64,000 bases of DNA from an uncultured Oscillospiraceae bacterium (GTDB taxonomy: Bacteria > Bacillota > Clostridia > Oscillospirales > Oscillospiraceae): NCBI GenBank assembly GCA_934646005.1, contig CAKUED010000005.1, positions 62,001 through 126,000 on the forward strand. Reading direction: 5' to 3'. Each line of letters opens with the position of its first letter. Position 1 is the first letter of the stretch. The translations under genes were made by a program, and so were the position numbers. Below, piece after piece: positions 1-8,648 of this stretch. The notes below the pieces were generated by a model. It did no database searches and was not told the DNA's origin. It saw only the letters and a program-made list of their open reading frames with translations.

Positions 1-2
1 AC

Positions 3-677
3 AACCCGCGTGACGCGTTCGCCATCGCGGAGTCCATTCTGGGCTACAGCCTGAACACGACGGACGAAGCCGAGCTTCGCCAGTGCGCAGACCTGCTTGC
101 GCAGCAAAAGCCCGTTTTGCAGGCATACGTCATGGACCAGATCTTTGACAAAATGCAGCGCGGCGAGGCGTGGATCGCGCCGTATTACGCGGGCGACTAC
201 CTGACCATGGTCGAGGAAAATCCCGACCTCGGCTTCAGCCACCCGCAGGAGGGCTACAACATCTTCATCGACGCCATGTGCATCCCGAAGGGCTGCCAGA
301 ATAAAGCTGGCGCGGAGGCGTTTATCAACTTCCTCTGCCGCCCGGACATTTCGGCGGCAAACCTCGATTACATCGGCTACTCCACGCCCATCTCGGCAGC
401 GAAGGAGTATATGGATGAGGAGGTCATCTCCAGCCCCGTATCGTATCCCGACGATGAGACGCTCGCGCGCAGCGAGAGCTTCTCCGCCCTGCCGATCGAG
501 GCGACGCAAACGATGAACGACCTGTGGCTGACGGTCAAGACCGCGGGCGCGAATACCACGCTCTATCTCATCCTGACGCTTGCCGCCGTGGCGCTGGTGA
601 TCGTGTTTTTCATCCTGAAAAACGCCCACCGCCGCCGCAAGATCGCCCGCCGCTGCCGGAAATGGAAAAATGCGTAA
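3..677 (+). CDS. Spermidine/putrescine-type ABC solute-binding protein, 3' part, C-terminal membrane anchor
   Basis: The gene enters from the left edge, so its start and signal sequence are not visible; 224 residues are readable. The sequence resembles the C-terminal lobe of PotD-like periplasmic-type binding proteins (segments IAPYYAGDY, IDAMCIPKG, GYSTPI, LPIEATQTMNDLWLTVK), which deliver polyamines to a PotABC importer. The last 45 residues are unusual: a hydrophobic span (TLYLILTLAAVALVIVFFIL) is followed by a very basic tail (KNAHRRRKIARRCRKWKNA), which suggests a C-terminal transmembrane anchor, in place of or in addition to an N-terminal lipid. Transporter subunits would lie upstream, outside the window. 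Family assignment is fairly safe; the substrate is inferred. Confidence 0.75.
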   Translation, partial: NPRDAFAIAESILGYSLNTTDEAELRQCADLLAQQKPVLQAYVMDQIFDKMQRGEAWIAPYYAGDYLTMVEENPDLGFSHPQEGYNIFIDAMCIPKGCQNKAGAEAFINFLCRPDISAANLDYIGYSTPISAAKEYMDEEVISSPVSYPDDETLARSESFSALPIEATQTMNDLWLTVKTAGANTTLYLILTLAAVALVIVFFILKNAHRRRKIARRCRKWKNA

Positions 678-718
678 GAAACCCCCGCCGCGGCGAAAGC
701 CCCGGCGGGGTTCTTTTT
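676..718 (+). terminator. Rho-independent terminator after the binding-protein gene
   Basis: A GC-rich stem (ACCCCCGCCG paired with CCCCGGCGGGGT) immediately follows the stop codon and ends in TTCTTTTTC. Confidence 0.8.
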
Positions 719-719
719 C

Positions 720-1215
720 GGAGGGACAGGGGCAGATGCCTCTGTCCGCCCGCTGCTGCAGCTTTCGACCGCATTCCCGAACGAGCCGTAGGGGCGGGGT
801 TCTACCCTGCCCGCGCGGTACAATGTTGCGATATGGGTGCACCGATGCAAATACGCACGCACCCGTAGGGGCGGACGCCTCTGTCCGCCCGGCAGTATGC
901 ACCCGTGAACACGCACGCACCGATGCGAATCCGTACAACATTTGTAGGGGTCGATGCCCACATCGACCCGCACGACGCACGTCCGTTTTTATGATACGCT
1001 GCGGCAAATTTGCCGTTGCCCAACGGGCGGACAGAGGCGTCCGCCCCTACAAAACGTTGTGCGGTTTTGCCGAAAATGCGCGCAATTTTGCGATTGCGTG
1101 CCGCCGGGGAGAGCGCGGCATCGACCCCTACGGACGTATTACGTTGTTGCCGTTTGGTTGTGCGATTTTGTGATTGCATTCTGCGCGGGAGGGGCAGCGC
1201 CCCTCTCCTACGGCT
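720..1215. repeat. Cluster of seven short GC-rich palindromic repeats (REP/MITE-like)
   Basis: The 550-base gap before the PAP2 gene holds no believable gene. It is filled with about seven imperfect palindromes of roughly 28-35 bases at about 723-751, 786-817, 861-892, 941-970, 1021-1052, 1102-1134 and 1185-1212. The best-formed unit reads GTAGGGGCGGACGCCTCTG followed by TCCGCCCG; others substitute the core (GGGGTCGATGCC..., GGGGCAGCGCCCC) while keeping the GTAGGGG or CCCCTAC edge. Copies occur in both orientations, separated by AT-richer spacers with partial repeats such as CGATGCGAATCCGTACAAC. ORFs reported here in several frames are an artefact of the GC-rich palindromes. Confidence 0.8.
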
Positions 1216-1227
1216 CGACTTGGAATG

Positions 1228-1266
1228 CGCAAAAAACCGGGAGAAGGTCATTACCCTCTCCCGATT
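1228..1266 (-). terminator. Terminator of the PAP2 gene
   Basis: Read on the minus strand, CGGGAGA and TCTCCCG form a stem followed by GGTTTTTTGC, just beyond the PAP2 stop codon. Confidence 0.75.
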
Positions 1267-1269
1267 GAT

Positions 1270-2223
1270 TCATTCTGCTTCGTCCGTCTTTTTCATCATC
1301 GTTTGCAGCGGGCTCTGTCTTGCGGCAAGAAAATTCCAGATGCGCCCGAACACGCGCGGGTTCAGGTAGAACAGCCAGATGCCGAGCGTCGCCACGCCGA
1401 GGAACACCAGCGACGCCGCCGTCACGTCCGTGAGGAAGTGCGCGCCCATGCAGATACGGCTCAGCGCCACGGCAAGCGTCCACGCGCAGCCGAGCAGGAA
1501 GCAGAGCGTCGTGCGCTTTTGCAGGCGCTTTGAGAGCGTGGGCAGCAGGATCATCAGCATTGCACACGCCGCACAGGCGGTGTGCCCCGACGGGAAGGAG
1601 CGGAACTCGCTCTTGGCAACGCCCTCGGCAAGAAGCTGCCGCTTGAGCGTGCCGCCCGCCTGCCACCACGGGGTAAAATAGCTCTCATTGCCCGCCTGCA
1701 CGATCAGGCGCATCCGCACGCGCCCCCAGGGAATTTTAATGACGTTGATGAGCAGCGCCGTCACGATCGCCACGAATGTGACCGTGAGGATAAAGCGCAG
1801 CACCGTCTTGGTGGACGCCTCGCGCGAGACCGCCGCCAGCAGCACGCTGCACACCAGCGTCATAAACACCGTCACCAGTGCCGCTACCCACAGCGGGAGC
1901 TGCGCCACATTATCGACCGCCTCGTGCACGTTCATCACGATGCCGAACAAAATGAGCGCGCCGCCGGAAAACGCCAGCAGCGTGTTCCAGCCGGGATTGA
2001 TGCTCCTGCGCCGCAGCAGAAGCAGCACGCCCGCCGCGCTGATCGCCAGAAACGCAGGCTGCTCGCCGAACGCGGCAAAAAACTGCCCGAGGCTGCTCTC
2101 GTGCCCCGGATACAGCGCCCGTGAGATGGGCAGATCCCAGATCGAACCCGCGACCATCAGGAGTATAAGTACCGCAAACAAAATGCGTGCATGGCGCAGC
2201 CAAAGCCTTTTATATCGTTTCAT
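1270..2223 (-). CDS. PAP2-family membrane phosphatase
   Basis: 317-residue membrane protein of the type 2 phosphatidic acid phosphatase family; members dephosphorylate lipid phosphates or undecaprenyl diphosphate on the outer face of the membrane. The three catalytic motifs are present: a K-x6-R-like motif (KIPWGRVRMR), FPSGHTACA with the catalytic histidine, and SRICMGAHFLTDV with the second histidine and aspartate. There are about six hydrophobic spans, and the catalytic region lies in the C-terminal half, as usual. Start: ATG at 2223, 6 bases after GGAGAA; a TTG four codons upstream overlaps that ribosome-binding site and is less likely. It stands alone, with its own terminator. The substrate cannot be told from sequence. 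Confidence 0.85.
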   Translation of the reverse strand: MKRYKRLWLRHARILFAVLILLMVAGSIWDLPISRALYPGHESSLGQFFAAFGEQPAFLAISAAGVLLLLRRRSINPGWNTLLAFSGGALILFGIVMNVHEAVDNVAQLPLWVAALVTVFMTLVCSVLLAAVSREASTKTVLRFILTVTFVAIVTALLINVIKIPWGRVRMRLIVQAGNESYFTPWWQAGGTLKRQLLAEGVAKSEFRSFPSGHTACAACAMLMILLPTLSKRLQKRTTLCFLLGCAWTLAVALSRICMGAHFLTDVTAASLVFLGVATLGIWLFYLNPRVFGRIWNFLAARQSPLQTMMKKTDEAE

Positions 2224-2336
2224 GTCCTTCTCCAAATTCGTTGATTTTGTACACTATATCACATCCCGGCGCAAATCGCAATCATTGACGAATCGCCGCG
2301 TATCGTGTATGATGCACGGGAAAAGAGGCGCAGCAT

Positions 2337-3416
2337 ATGAACCTGATCTATCCCGATTATTACCCGAAATTTCAGTGTCTCGCGGGCGCGTGCCCCGACA
2401 CCTGCTGCAAGGACTGGCAGATCATCCTCGACCCCGACACGCTCACGCGCTACCGCGCGCTGCCGGGCGCGCTTGGCAAGCGCGTGCGCGCGAGCCTTGT
2501 GGAAGAGGATGGCGAGACGCGCTTTGCCGTGCAGGACGGTCACTGCCCGCTGCTGGCGGCGGACGGTCTGTGCGATATTCAGCGTGCGCTGGGAGAGAGT
2601 GCGCTCTGCCGCACCTGCGGCAGCCACCCGCGCTTTTCGGAAATTTACGGGCTGACGGAGGAGCAGTCGCTCTCCGTCTCCTGCCCCGCCGCCGCGCGTC
2701 TGCTGCTGGAGCGCAGCACGCCGGTACGCTTGGAACGCGGCGAGGATGACCGTCCGCTGGATGGCTATAACGACCTTGACCCCGACCTGTACCGGGCGCT
2801 GGACCGCGCGCGCGGCTTTGCCATCCGGCTGGTGCAGGACCGCAGGCTGCCGCTTCCTGACCGGCTGGCGCTGCTGCTGCTGTTTGCAAAGCGGATGCAG
2901 GGACTTCTCGATGAGGACCGCTGTGACCGCACCGGGCGGCTCATCGCACAGTTTTCCTCCGACGCCTATCTGCACCGCCAGCGCACGCGCCTTTCCCGTC
3001 TGCGCGGCTGCCGCGGGTCGTTTATGCCGCTTTGGTTACTGCTGCGCAATATGGAGCATTTGACGCAGCGTTTCCCCGCCCTGCTTGAAGCCGCGCTGCA
3101 CACCGCGCCGCCGCGCGATTTCTGGCACAGCTACGGCACGCAGATGGAAAATTTGTGCGTCTACTTCCTGTTCCGCTATTTTAAAAAGGCCGTGAATGAC
3201 CGGCAGCTCCTGCCGCGCGTATGCGCATGCGTGTTCCACCTGCTCGCCGTGCGGCAGCTTTTCGCGGCGCAGGAGGAAAACTCGCTGGACGCGCTCATCC
3301 GCGTGTGCAGCATATACTCCAAAGAGGTGGAGCACAGCGAAGAAAATCTGGCGATGTTGCAACGCGCCTTTGCGCGCCGCGCGCTCACCGGGCGCGCGCT
3401 CATCCGGCTGCTGTAA
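2337..3416 (+). CDS. FliB-like (flagellin lysine N-methylase-type) cysteine-rich protein
   Basis: 359 residues. The N-terminal third carries the cysteine pattern of the FliB/YkgJ type: CLAGACPDTCCKDW near residue 15, then CPLL...GLCDIQ, ALCRTCGSHPRFSE and SCPAA, probably binding a metal or Fe-S cluster. Salmonella FliB methylates lysines of flagellin; clostridial proteins of this family are widely labelled that way although many lack flagellin partners, and no flagellar gene is in this window, so the role stays open. The C-terminal half is alpha-helical and unremarkable. ATG at 2337 follows a purine-rich AAAAGAGG. The DUF89 gene starts 18 bases downstream, so the two are probably co-transcribed. 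Confidence 0.75.
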   Translation: MNLIYPDYYPKFQCLAGACPDTCCKDWQIILDPDTLTRYRALPGALGKRVRASLVEEDGETRFAVQDGHCPLLAADGLCDIQRALGESALCRTCGSHPRFSEIYGLTEEQSLSVSCPAAARLLLERSTPVRLERGEDDRPLDGYNDLDPDLYRALDRARGFAIRLVQDRRLPLPDRLALLLLFAKRMQGLLDEDRCDRTGRLIAQFSSDAYLHRQRTRLSRLRGCRGSFMPLWLLLRNMEHLTQRFPALLEAALHTAPPRDFWHSYGTQMENLCVYFLFRYFKKAVNDRQLLPRVCACVFHLLAVRQLFAAQEENSLDALIRVCSIYSKEVEHSEENLAMLQRAFARRALTGRALIRLL

Positions 3417-3433
3417 GCGATTGGAGGGAAACC

Positions 3434-4312
3434 ATGCAATTTGACGCAGAATGTATCGCCTGCCTCGTCCGGCGGCAGTATGAGCTTGCCGAGCGTCAGC
3501 CCGACCACGCCGCGCAGACGGCGTTTATGCGCGACGTGGCGCGTACCATCGCGGACGCGCCGGAGAACGTCGCCGCGCCGTGGCTCGTCCCCGGGTTTGC
3601 ACGCGCCGCACATCGCCATTTCGGAATTACGGACGCTTTTGATGCCATCAAGCGTGAGTCGAACGAGCGCGTGCTGGCGCTGCTGCCGCGCATCCGCGAG
3701 ATAGTCGGAAACGCGGACGACCCGCTCGCCATGGCGCTCAAATTTTCCCGCACGGGCAATTATCTGGACTTTGCCGTCCTGCCGCACGACAAGATCGCGC
3801 GCGAGCTGGACAGCGCCGTTGAAAACACGCCGTCAGAGCCGCTGGACGATACGGAATACGCCGCGCTGCGCGCCGATCTCTCGCGCGCCCGCTCGCTGCT
3901 CATCCTCGGCGACAACGCCGGCGAGATCGCGTTTGACGTCGTGCTGGTCGAGCAGCTTCAAAAGGCGTTTCCCGACCTGCTTATCCAGTACGTCGTGCGC
4001 GGCGGCAACGCGCAGAACGACGCCACCCGCGCGGATGCGCACGCCGTCGGCATGGACGCACTCGTGCCCATTCTCGACAACGGCTCGTGCATTCCTGGCA
4101 CGGAGCTGGCGTACTGCGGCGAGACGCTGCTGCGCGAGTTTTCCCGCGCCGATGTCATCCTCTCCAAAGGTCAGGGCAATTTCGAGTGCCTGCTCGGCTG
4201 CGGGCAGAACGTCTATTACCTGTTCCTGTGCAAATGCCCGCGCCTGTGCCGCATCCTGTCGCAGCCGCTGATGCAGCCGATGCTGTTAAACGAACGGCGC
4301 ATTCGCCTCTAA
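3434..4312 (+). CDS. DUF89/ARMT1-like damage-control phosphatase
   Basis: 292 residues. It matches the DUF89 family of metal-dependent phosphatases, which hydrolyse damaged or overflow sugar and cofactor phosphates. Visible hallmarks are the N-terminal cysteine motif CIACLVRRQYELAERQ of the bacterial subfamily, the LILGDNAGEIAFD motif (Asp-Asn metal site, about residues 156-168), VVRGGNAQNDATRADA, and DVILSKGQGNFECL near residue 245. The start at 3434 is fixed by GGAGGGAAACC directly upstream; longer reading frames extending back into the preceding gene are not used. Probably an operon with the FliB-like gene. The physiological substrate is unknown. Confidence 0.82.
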   Translation: MQFDAECIACLVRRQYELAERQPDHAAQTAFMRDVARTIADAPENVAAPWLVPGFARAAHRHFGITDAFDAIKRESNERVLALLPRIREIVGNADDPLAMALKFSRTGNYLDFAVLPHDKIARELDSAVENTPSEPLDDTEYAALRADLSRARSLLILGDNAGEIAFDVVLVEQLQKAFPDLLIQYVVRGGNAQNDATRADAHAVGMDALVPILDNGSCIPGTELAYCGETLLREFSRADVILSKGQGNFECLLGCGQNVYYLFLCKCPRLCRILSQPLMQPMLLNERRIRL

Positions 4313-4331
4313 CAATCTGCACAAATCTTTT

Positions 4332-4373
4332 TGCCGCGCACCCGCCCGTTTTAGCGGATGTGCGGCTTGCTTT
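4332..4373 (+). terminator. Terminator after the FliB-like/DUF89 pair
   Basis: GCCGCGCACCCGC pairs with GCGGATGTGCGGC around a short loop and is followed by TTGCTTTT. Confidence 0.7.
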
Positions 4374-4393
4374 TCAGAGAGATTTTCGTTAAA

Positions 4394-4430
4394 ATGTAGC
4401 TCGCTACATAAATTATGTTGTATGCTACAT
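4394..4430. promoter_or_regulatory. Candidate MarR operator with two palindromic sites
   Basis: ATGTAGC-TC-GCTACAT at 4394-4409 is a palindrome with perfect 7-base arms; 21 bases on, ATGTTGTATGCTACAT at 4415-4430 repeats it imperfectly. Two sites two helical turns apart directly in front of a marR gene are typical of an autoregulated MarR operator. Binding is inferred. Confidence 0.65.
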
Positions 4431-4454
4431 TTTGATCATACAGGAGGTGTTTCT

Positions 4455-4904
4455 GTGGACAACCTGACCATCGGTCAGCAGATGCGCATCGCCCATCAGG
4501 CGATCCACCTGCACATTGACCGCAAGCTCTCAGCGCTGGAGCTGACCGGCATCCAGTCGTTCGTGCTGCGCTGTCTGTCGGAGCGCAGCGGCGAGGTCGT
4601 GTATCCGCGGGATATTGAAAAGCAGTTTCATCTGACGCACCCGACCGTCTCCGGCATTTTGCAGAGGCTTGAGAGTAAGGGCTTTATCTCCATCCTGCCA
4701 GACCCGGACGACCGCCGCTGCCACCGCATTGCCCTGACTGACAAGGGGCTGCGCTGCCAGCAGGACATTCAGGCGCACATTGACGCCATGGAGCGTGCAA
4801 TGACGAACGGCATGACGGACGCGGAGCAAGCCCAGCTCCACGATCTGCTTGCCCGTCTGACCGATAATCTGACCGAGCTGCGAAGAAGGGGGGATGCTCT
4901 ATGA
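4455..4904 (+). CDS. MarR-family transcriptional regulator
   Basis: 149-residue winged-helix regulator. The recognition region and wing are clear (YPRDIEKQFHLTHPTVSGIL, then QRLESKGFISILPDPDDRRCHRIALTDKG with the conserved DxRxxxxxLT wing), flanked by dimerisation helices. The start is a GTG at 4455, six bases after AGGAGGT; an ATG 33 bases upstream lies inside the operator palindrome and has no ribosome-binding site. Its stop codon overlaps the ATG of the following ABC exporter gene (ATGA), so regulator and exporter form one operon. Regulation is probably autorepression relieved by a drug-like ligand, as in other MarR-exporter pairs. Confidence 0.88.
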   Translation: MDNLTIGQQMRIAHQAIHLHIDRKLSALELTGIQSFVLRCLSERSGEVVYPRDIEKQFHLTHPTVSGILQRLESKGFISILPDPDDRRCHRIALTDKGLRCQQDIQAHIDAMERAMTNGMTDAEQAQLHDLLARLTDNLTELRRRGDAL

Positions 4905-6649
4905 TCAAACGACTTTCCCGCTGCATCCGGGAATATAAGCGCTCGACCATCCTGACGCCCCTTTTTATGGTGGGCGAGGTCGTGTGTGAGTGTATCATTC
5001 CCCTGCTGACCGCCAGCCTCATTAACGCCATTCAGGCGCATTGCACGGTGGATGTCATCATCGGCTACGGTTGGAAGCTGTTTCTCATCGCCATGTGCTC
5101 GCTCGGCTTCGGCGGGCTGTCGGGCTGGTTCTGCGCGGACGCCGCAGCGGGCTTTGCCAAAAATCTGCGGCACGACCTTTACTATAAGGTGCAGGGCTTC
5201 AGCTTTTCCAACATTGACAGCTTCTCCACAACGTCGCTCGTCACCCGCCTGACGACCGACATTTCCAACATTCAAAATGCGTTCATGATGCTCATCCGCG
5301 CCGCCGTGCGCGCGCCGATGATGCTCGTGTTCGCAGTCATCATGTCCGTCCGCGTCGGCAAGCAGCTCTCGTTCGTCTTTGCCGGGACGATCCCGCTGCT
5401 CGCGTTCGGAATGTTCTTAATGATCCGCTCGGTCATGCCGCTGTTTAAGGCGGTGTTCAAAAAATACGACCGGCTGAACAACTCCGTGCAGGAGAACATT
5501 CAGGCAATGCGCGTGGTCAAGAGCTTTGTGCGCGAGGACTATGAGACCAAGCGTTTCTCCGCCGCGTCCGACGATGTGCGCAAGGACTTTTTGAAGGCGG
5601 AAAAGATCCTCGCCTTCAACACGCCGCTCATGCAGTTCTGCGTGTATGCGTCGATGATTTTGATCTCTTACTTTGCCTCGCGCCTCATCATCTCCTCCGG
5701 CGGCACATATTTGAATGTCGGCAGCCTGACGAGCATGATCACCTACTCCATGCAGATTTTGATGAGCCTTATGATGCTCTCGATGGTGTTCGTGATGGTG
5801 ACGATGGCGTCGGCGTCCGCCAAGCGTGTTTCCGAGGTGCTGGACACCGAAAGCGATCTTCAGAACCCCGCCGACCCCATCGAGACCGTCCCGAACGGCT
5901 CGGTCGATTTTGACGGCGTGAGCTTCAAATATTCCGCCCGCGCCGAGCGGAATGTTCTGGAGGACATTGACCTCCACATCCCCTCCGGCGCGACCGTGGG
6001 CATCCTCGGCGGCACAGGCTCTGCCAAAACGACGCTCATCCAGCTCATCTCGCGTCTTTATGACGCGACGGAGGGCACGGTGCGCGTCGGCGGCATCGAC
6101 GTGCGCAAATACGATCTGGAAGCGCTGCGCGATCAGGTCGCGGTGGTGCTGCAAAAAAACATCCTCTTCTCCGGCACGATCAGGGAAAACCTCCGCTGGG
6201 GCGACGCGAATGCGACGGATGAGGAAATGGTGCGCGTGTGTCGGCTCGCGCAGGCGGATGAGTTCATCCAGACCTTCCCCGACAAATACGACACCTACAT
6301 CGAGCAGGGCGGCACGAACGTCTCCGGCGGGCAGAAGCAGCGGCTTTGCATCGCGCGGGCGCTGCTGAAAAAGCCGAAAATTCTGATTTTGGACGACTCC
6401 ACCTCTGCTGTGGATACACGCACCGACGCGCGCATTCGGCAGGCGATGGCGACTGAGATCCCCGACACCACCAAGATCATCATCGCCCAGCGCGTCAGCT
6501 CCATTCAGGACGCCGACCTGATCGTGGTGCTCGACGGCGGGCGCATCAGCGCCAGCGGCACGCATGAGGAGCTGCTGACAACGAGCGCGATCTACCGTGA
6601 GGTCTACGACTCGCAGAATCGGAAAGGAGGGGCTGACGATGGCGAATAA
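4901..6649 (+). CDS. ABC exporter half-transporter with degenerate nucleotide site
   Basis: 582 residues: six-helix type I exporter membrane domain (about 1-310) and a C-terminal ATPase domain. The ATPase signature VSGGQ (about residue 475) is intact, but three catalytic positions deviate: Walker A reads GGTGSAKTT with alanine before the lysine, Walker B ends LDDS with aspartate in place of the catalytic glutamate, and the switch loop has IIIAQR, glutamine for histidine. This is the pattern of the non-catalytic subunit in heterodimeric exporters of the BmrCD, LmrCD and TM287/288 type. The gene overlaps the MarR gene by 4 bases and the partner exporter gene by 11. Probable role: multidrug or peptide export together with the next protein. 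Confidence 0.9.
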   Translation: MIKRLSRCIREYKRSTILTPLFMVGEVVCECIIPLLTASLINAIQAHCTVDVIIGYGWKLFLIAMCSLGFGGLSGWFCADAAAGFAKNLRHDLYYKVQGFSFSNIDSFSTTSLVTRLTTDISNIQNAFMMLIRAAVRAPMMLVFAVIMSVRVGKQLSFVFAGTIPLLAFGMFLMIRSVMPLFKAVFKKYDRLNNSVQENIQAMRVVKSFVREDYETKRFSAASDDVRKDFLKAEKILAFNTPLMQFCVYASMILISYFASRLIISSGGTYLNVGSLTSMITYSMQILMSLMMLSMVFVMVTMASASAKRVSEVLDTESDLQNPADPIETVPNGSVDFDGVSFKYSARAERNVLEDIDLHIPSGATVGILGGTGSAKTTLIQLISRLYDATEGTVRVGGIDVRKYDLEALRDQVAVVLQKNILFSGTIRENLRWGDANATDEEMVRVCRLAQADEFIQTFPDKYDTYIEQGGTNVSGGQKQRLCIARALLKKPKILILDDSTSAVDTRTDARIRQAMATEIPDTTKIIIAQRVSSIQDADLIVVLDGGRISASGTHEELLTTSAIYREVYDSQNRKGGADDGE

Positions 6650-8603
6650 CGTAAGAGGACCGCATGGCATGAAGGGCGCGCCGATGGCGGGGCAGAAGGT
6701 CAACGGCAAGGCGTTAAAGCGGCTTGCCAAGCAGCTCTTCCGTGACTATCCCGTCCAACTGACGGTGGTGCTCATCTGCATCACGCTCTCCGCGCTCATC
6801 GGCATCGCCCCGGCGGTGTATATCGAGACCATCACGGGCTATATTGAAGAGGGGCTTACATCCTCGTGGGACGGCGTGAGCGCCAAAATTTTCTCCGCCA
6901 TCACCACCATGGTCATCCTCTACGTCTGCGGACTTGCGTGCAGCACGCTCTACACGCAGCTCATGGCGCGTGTGACGCAGGGCTTCCTGCACAAAACGCG
7001 CACGCGGATGTTCGCCGGGATGCAAAAGCTGCCCATCTCCTACTTTGACCGCAACGCGCGCGGCGACATTATGAGCTACTACACCAATGACACCGACACG
7101 CTCCGTCAGGTCATTTCGCAGAGCCTGCCGCAGCTCTTTGCATCGGGGCTGACGGTCGTCGGGCTGCTGTGCATCATGCTCTATTACTCCATTCCGCTGA
7201 TGCTCGTGGTCATCCTCGGCATTTTTGCGATGTCGCGCGTCACGAAATCCGTCGGCGGCAAATCCGCCCGCTATTTCCTGCGCCATCAGAAATCGCTCGG
7301 CAAAGCCGAGGGCTTTATCGAGGAAATGATGAACGGGCAAAAAGTCATCAAGGTGTTCTGTCACGAGCAGGCGTCGGAGCACGACTTTGATAAGCTCAAC
7401 GAGCAGCTTTACTCTGACGCGCGCAATGCCAACCGCTACGCGAACATCTTTATGCCCATCATGAACAACATCGGAAACCTCCTGTATGTGCTCACGGCGT
7501 TCCTCGGCGGCATTCTGGTGTGCTCCGGCGGGAACGTGCTGAACATTTCGTTTGAGAACCTGTTCCACACCGGCTCGTTCGTGGGCGTGCTGTCCATCTC
7601 GGTCGTGGCGGCGTTCCTCGGCATGACCAAGCAGTTCACCGGCAATATCAGCCAGGTCTCACAGCAGATCAACGCCGTTGTGATGGCGGCGGCTGGCGCG
7701 GAGCGTATTTTTGAGCTGATCGACCAGCAGCCGGAGGACGACCGCGGCGACGTGACGCTCGTCAACTGCCGCGAAAGCGCCGACGGTACGCTCACCGAGT
7801 GCAAGGAATCGACCGGCGTGTGGGCGTGGAAGTATCCCCCGCTGGACGGGCAGGAGACGCTCGTGAAGCTGCGCGGCGATGTGCGCTTTTTCGACGTGGA
7901 CTTTGCCTATGAGGAAGGCAAAACGGTCCTGCACAACATCACGCTCTACGCAAAGCCCGGGCAGAAGCTCGCCTTTGTGGGCGCGACGGGCGCGGGCAAA
8001 ACGACCATCACGAACCTCATTAACCGCTTTTACGACATCGCCGACGGCAAGATCAAATATGACGGCGTGAACATCAACCGCATCAAAAAGGCGGATCTGC
8101 GCCGCTCGCTGGGCGTGGTGCTTCAGGATGTGAACCTGTTCACCGGCACGGTGATGGAAAACATCCGCTACGGCAAGCTCGACGCAACGGACGACGAGTG
8201 CATCCGCGCGGCAAAGCTGGCGAATGCGCATGACTTCATCACCCGCCTGCCCGACGGCTATGATACCATGCTCACGTCGAACGGCGCGAATCTCTCACAG
8301 GGTCAGCGGCAGCTCATCTCCATCGCCCGCGCGGCGGTTGCCGATCCGCCCGTCATGATCCTCGACGAGGCGACCAGCTCCATCGACACGCGCACGGAGC
8401 TGCTCGTGCAGCGCGGCATGGACGCGCTCATGCAGGGACGCACGGTGTTCGTCATCGCACACCGCCTGTCCACCGTGCAGAACAGCGACGCCATCATGGT
8501 CCTCGACCACGGCAGGATCATCGAACGCGGTACGCACGATGATCTCATCGCCGCGAAGGGCGTGTACTACCAGCTCTACACGGGCGCTTTCGAGCTCGAA
8601 TAA
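6639..8603 (+). CDS. ABC exporter half-transporter, catalytic partner
   Basis: 654 residues from the ATG at 6639, preceded by AAAGGAGGGG; the start lies 11 bases inside the upstream gene, implying translational coupling. Membrane domain about 40-360, then an insertion of about 40 residues before the ATPase domain (region around VNCRESADGTLTEC), then canonical Walker A GATGAGKTT, Walker B MILDEATSS with catalytic glutamate, and IAHR switch histidine. Its signature motif is LSQGQ, not LSGGQ; in a heterodimer this signature faces the degenerate Walker sites of the partner, so the pair has one competent and one impaired ATP site. The N-terminal 35 residues are Gly/Lys-rich and soluble. Confidence 0.9.
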   Translation: MANNVRGPHGMKGAPMAGQKVNGKALKRLAKQLFRDYPVQLTVVLICITLSALIGIAPAVYIETITGYIEEGLTSSWDGVSAKIFSAITTMVILYVCGLACSTLYTQLMARVTQGFLHKTRTRMFAGMQKLPISYFDRNARGDIMSYYTNDTDTLRQVISQSLPQLFASGLTVVGLLCIMLYYSIPLMLVVILGIFAMSRVTKSVGGKSARYFLRHQKSLGKAEGFIEEMMNGQKVIKVFCHEQASEHDFDKLNEQLYSDARNANRYANIFMPIMNNIGNLLYVLTAFLGGILVCSGGNVLNISFENLFHTGSFVGVLSISVVAAFLGMTKQFTGNISQVSQQINAVVMAAAGAERIFELIDQQPEDDRGDVTLVNCRESADGTLTECKESTGVWAWKYPPLDGQETLVKLRGDVRFFDVDFAYEEGKTVLHNITLYAKPGQKLAFVGATGAGKTTITNLINRFYDIADGKIKYDGVNINRIKKADLRRSLGVVLQDVNLFTGTVMENIRYGKLDATDDECIRAAKLANAHDFITRLPDGYDTMLTSNGANLSQGQRQLISIARAAVADPPVMILDEATSSIDTRTELLVQRGMDALMQGRTVFVIAHRLSTVQNSDAIMVLDHGRIIERGTHDDLIAAKGVYYQLYTGAFELE

Positions 8604-8607
8604 GCAG

Positions 8608-8642
8608 AAAAATTCCCCGTTTGCAAACGGGGAATTTTTTAT
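8608..8642. terminator. Bidirectional terminator between exporter and DivIVA-like gene
   Basis: AATTCCCCGTTT and AAACGGGGAATT form a perfect 12-base stem followed by TTTT on the plus strand and preceded by AAAA, so it can serve both convergent genes. Confidence 0.85.
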
Positions 8643-8648
8643 CAGTAT

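Noticed and set aside
720..1215. Palindrome field as a CRISPR array or origin of replication
   Set aside because: Spacing is irregular, units differ in their cores and occur in both orientations, and there are no cas genes, DnaA boxes or dnaA/dnaN genes.
802..1369. Overlapping ORFs of 100-150 codons on both strands
   Set aside because: They are by-products of GC-rich palindromic repeats with few stop codons; no frame shows protein-like composition or a start signal.
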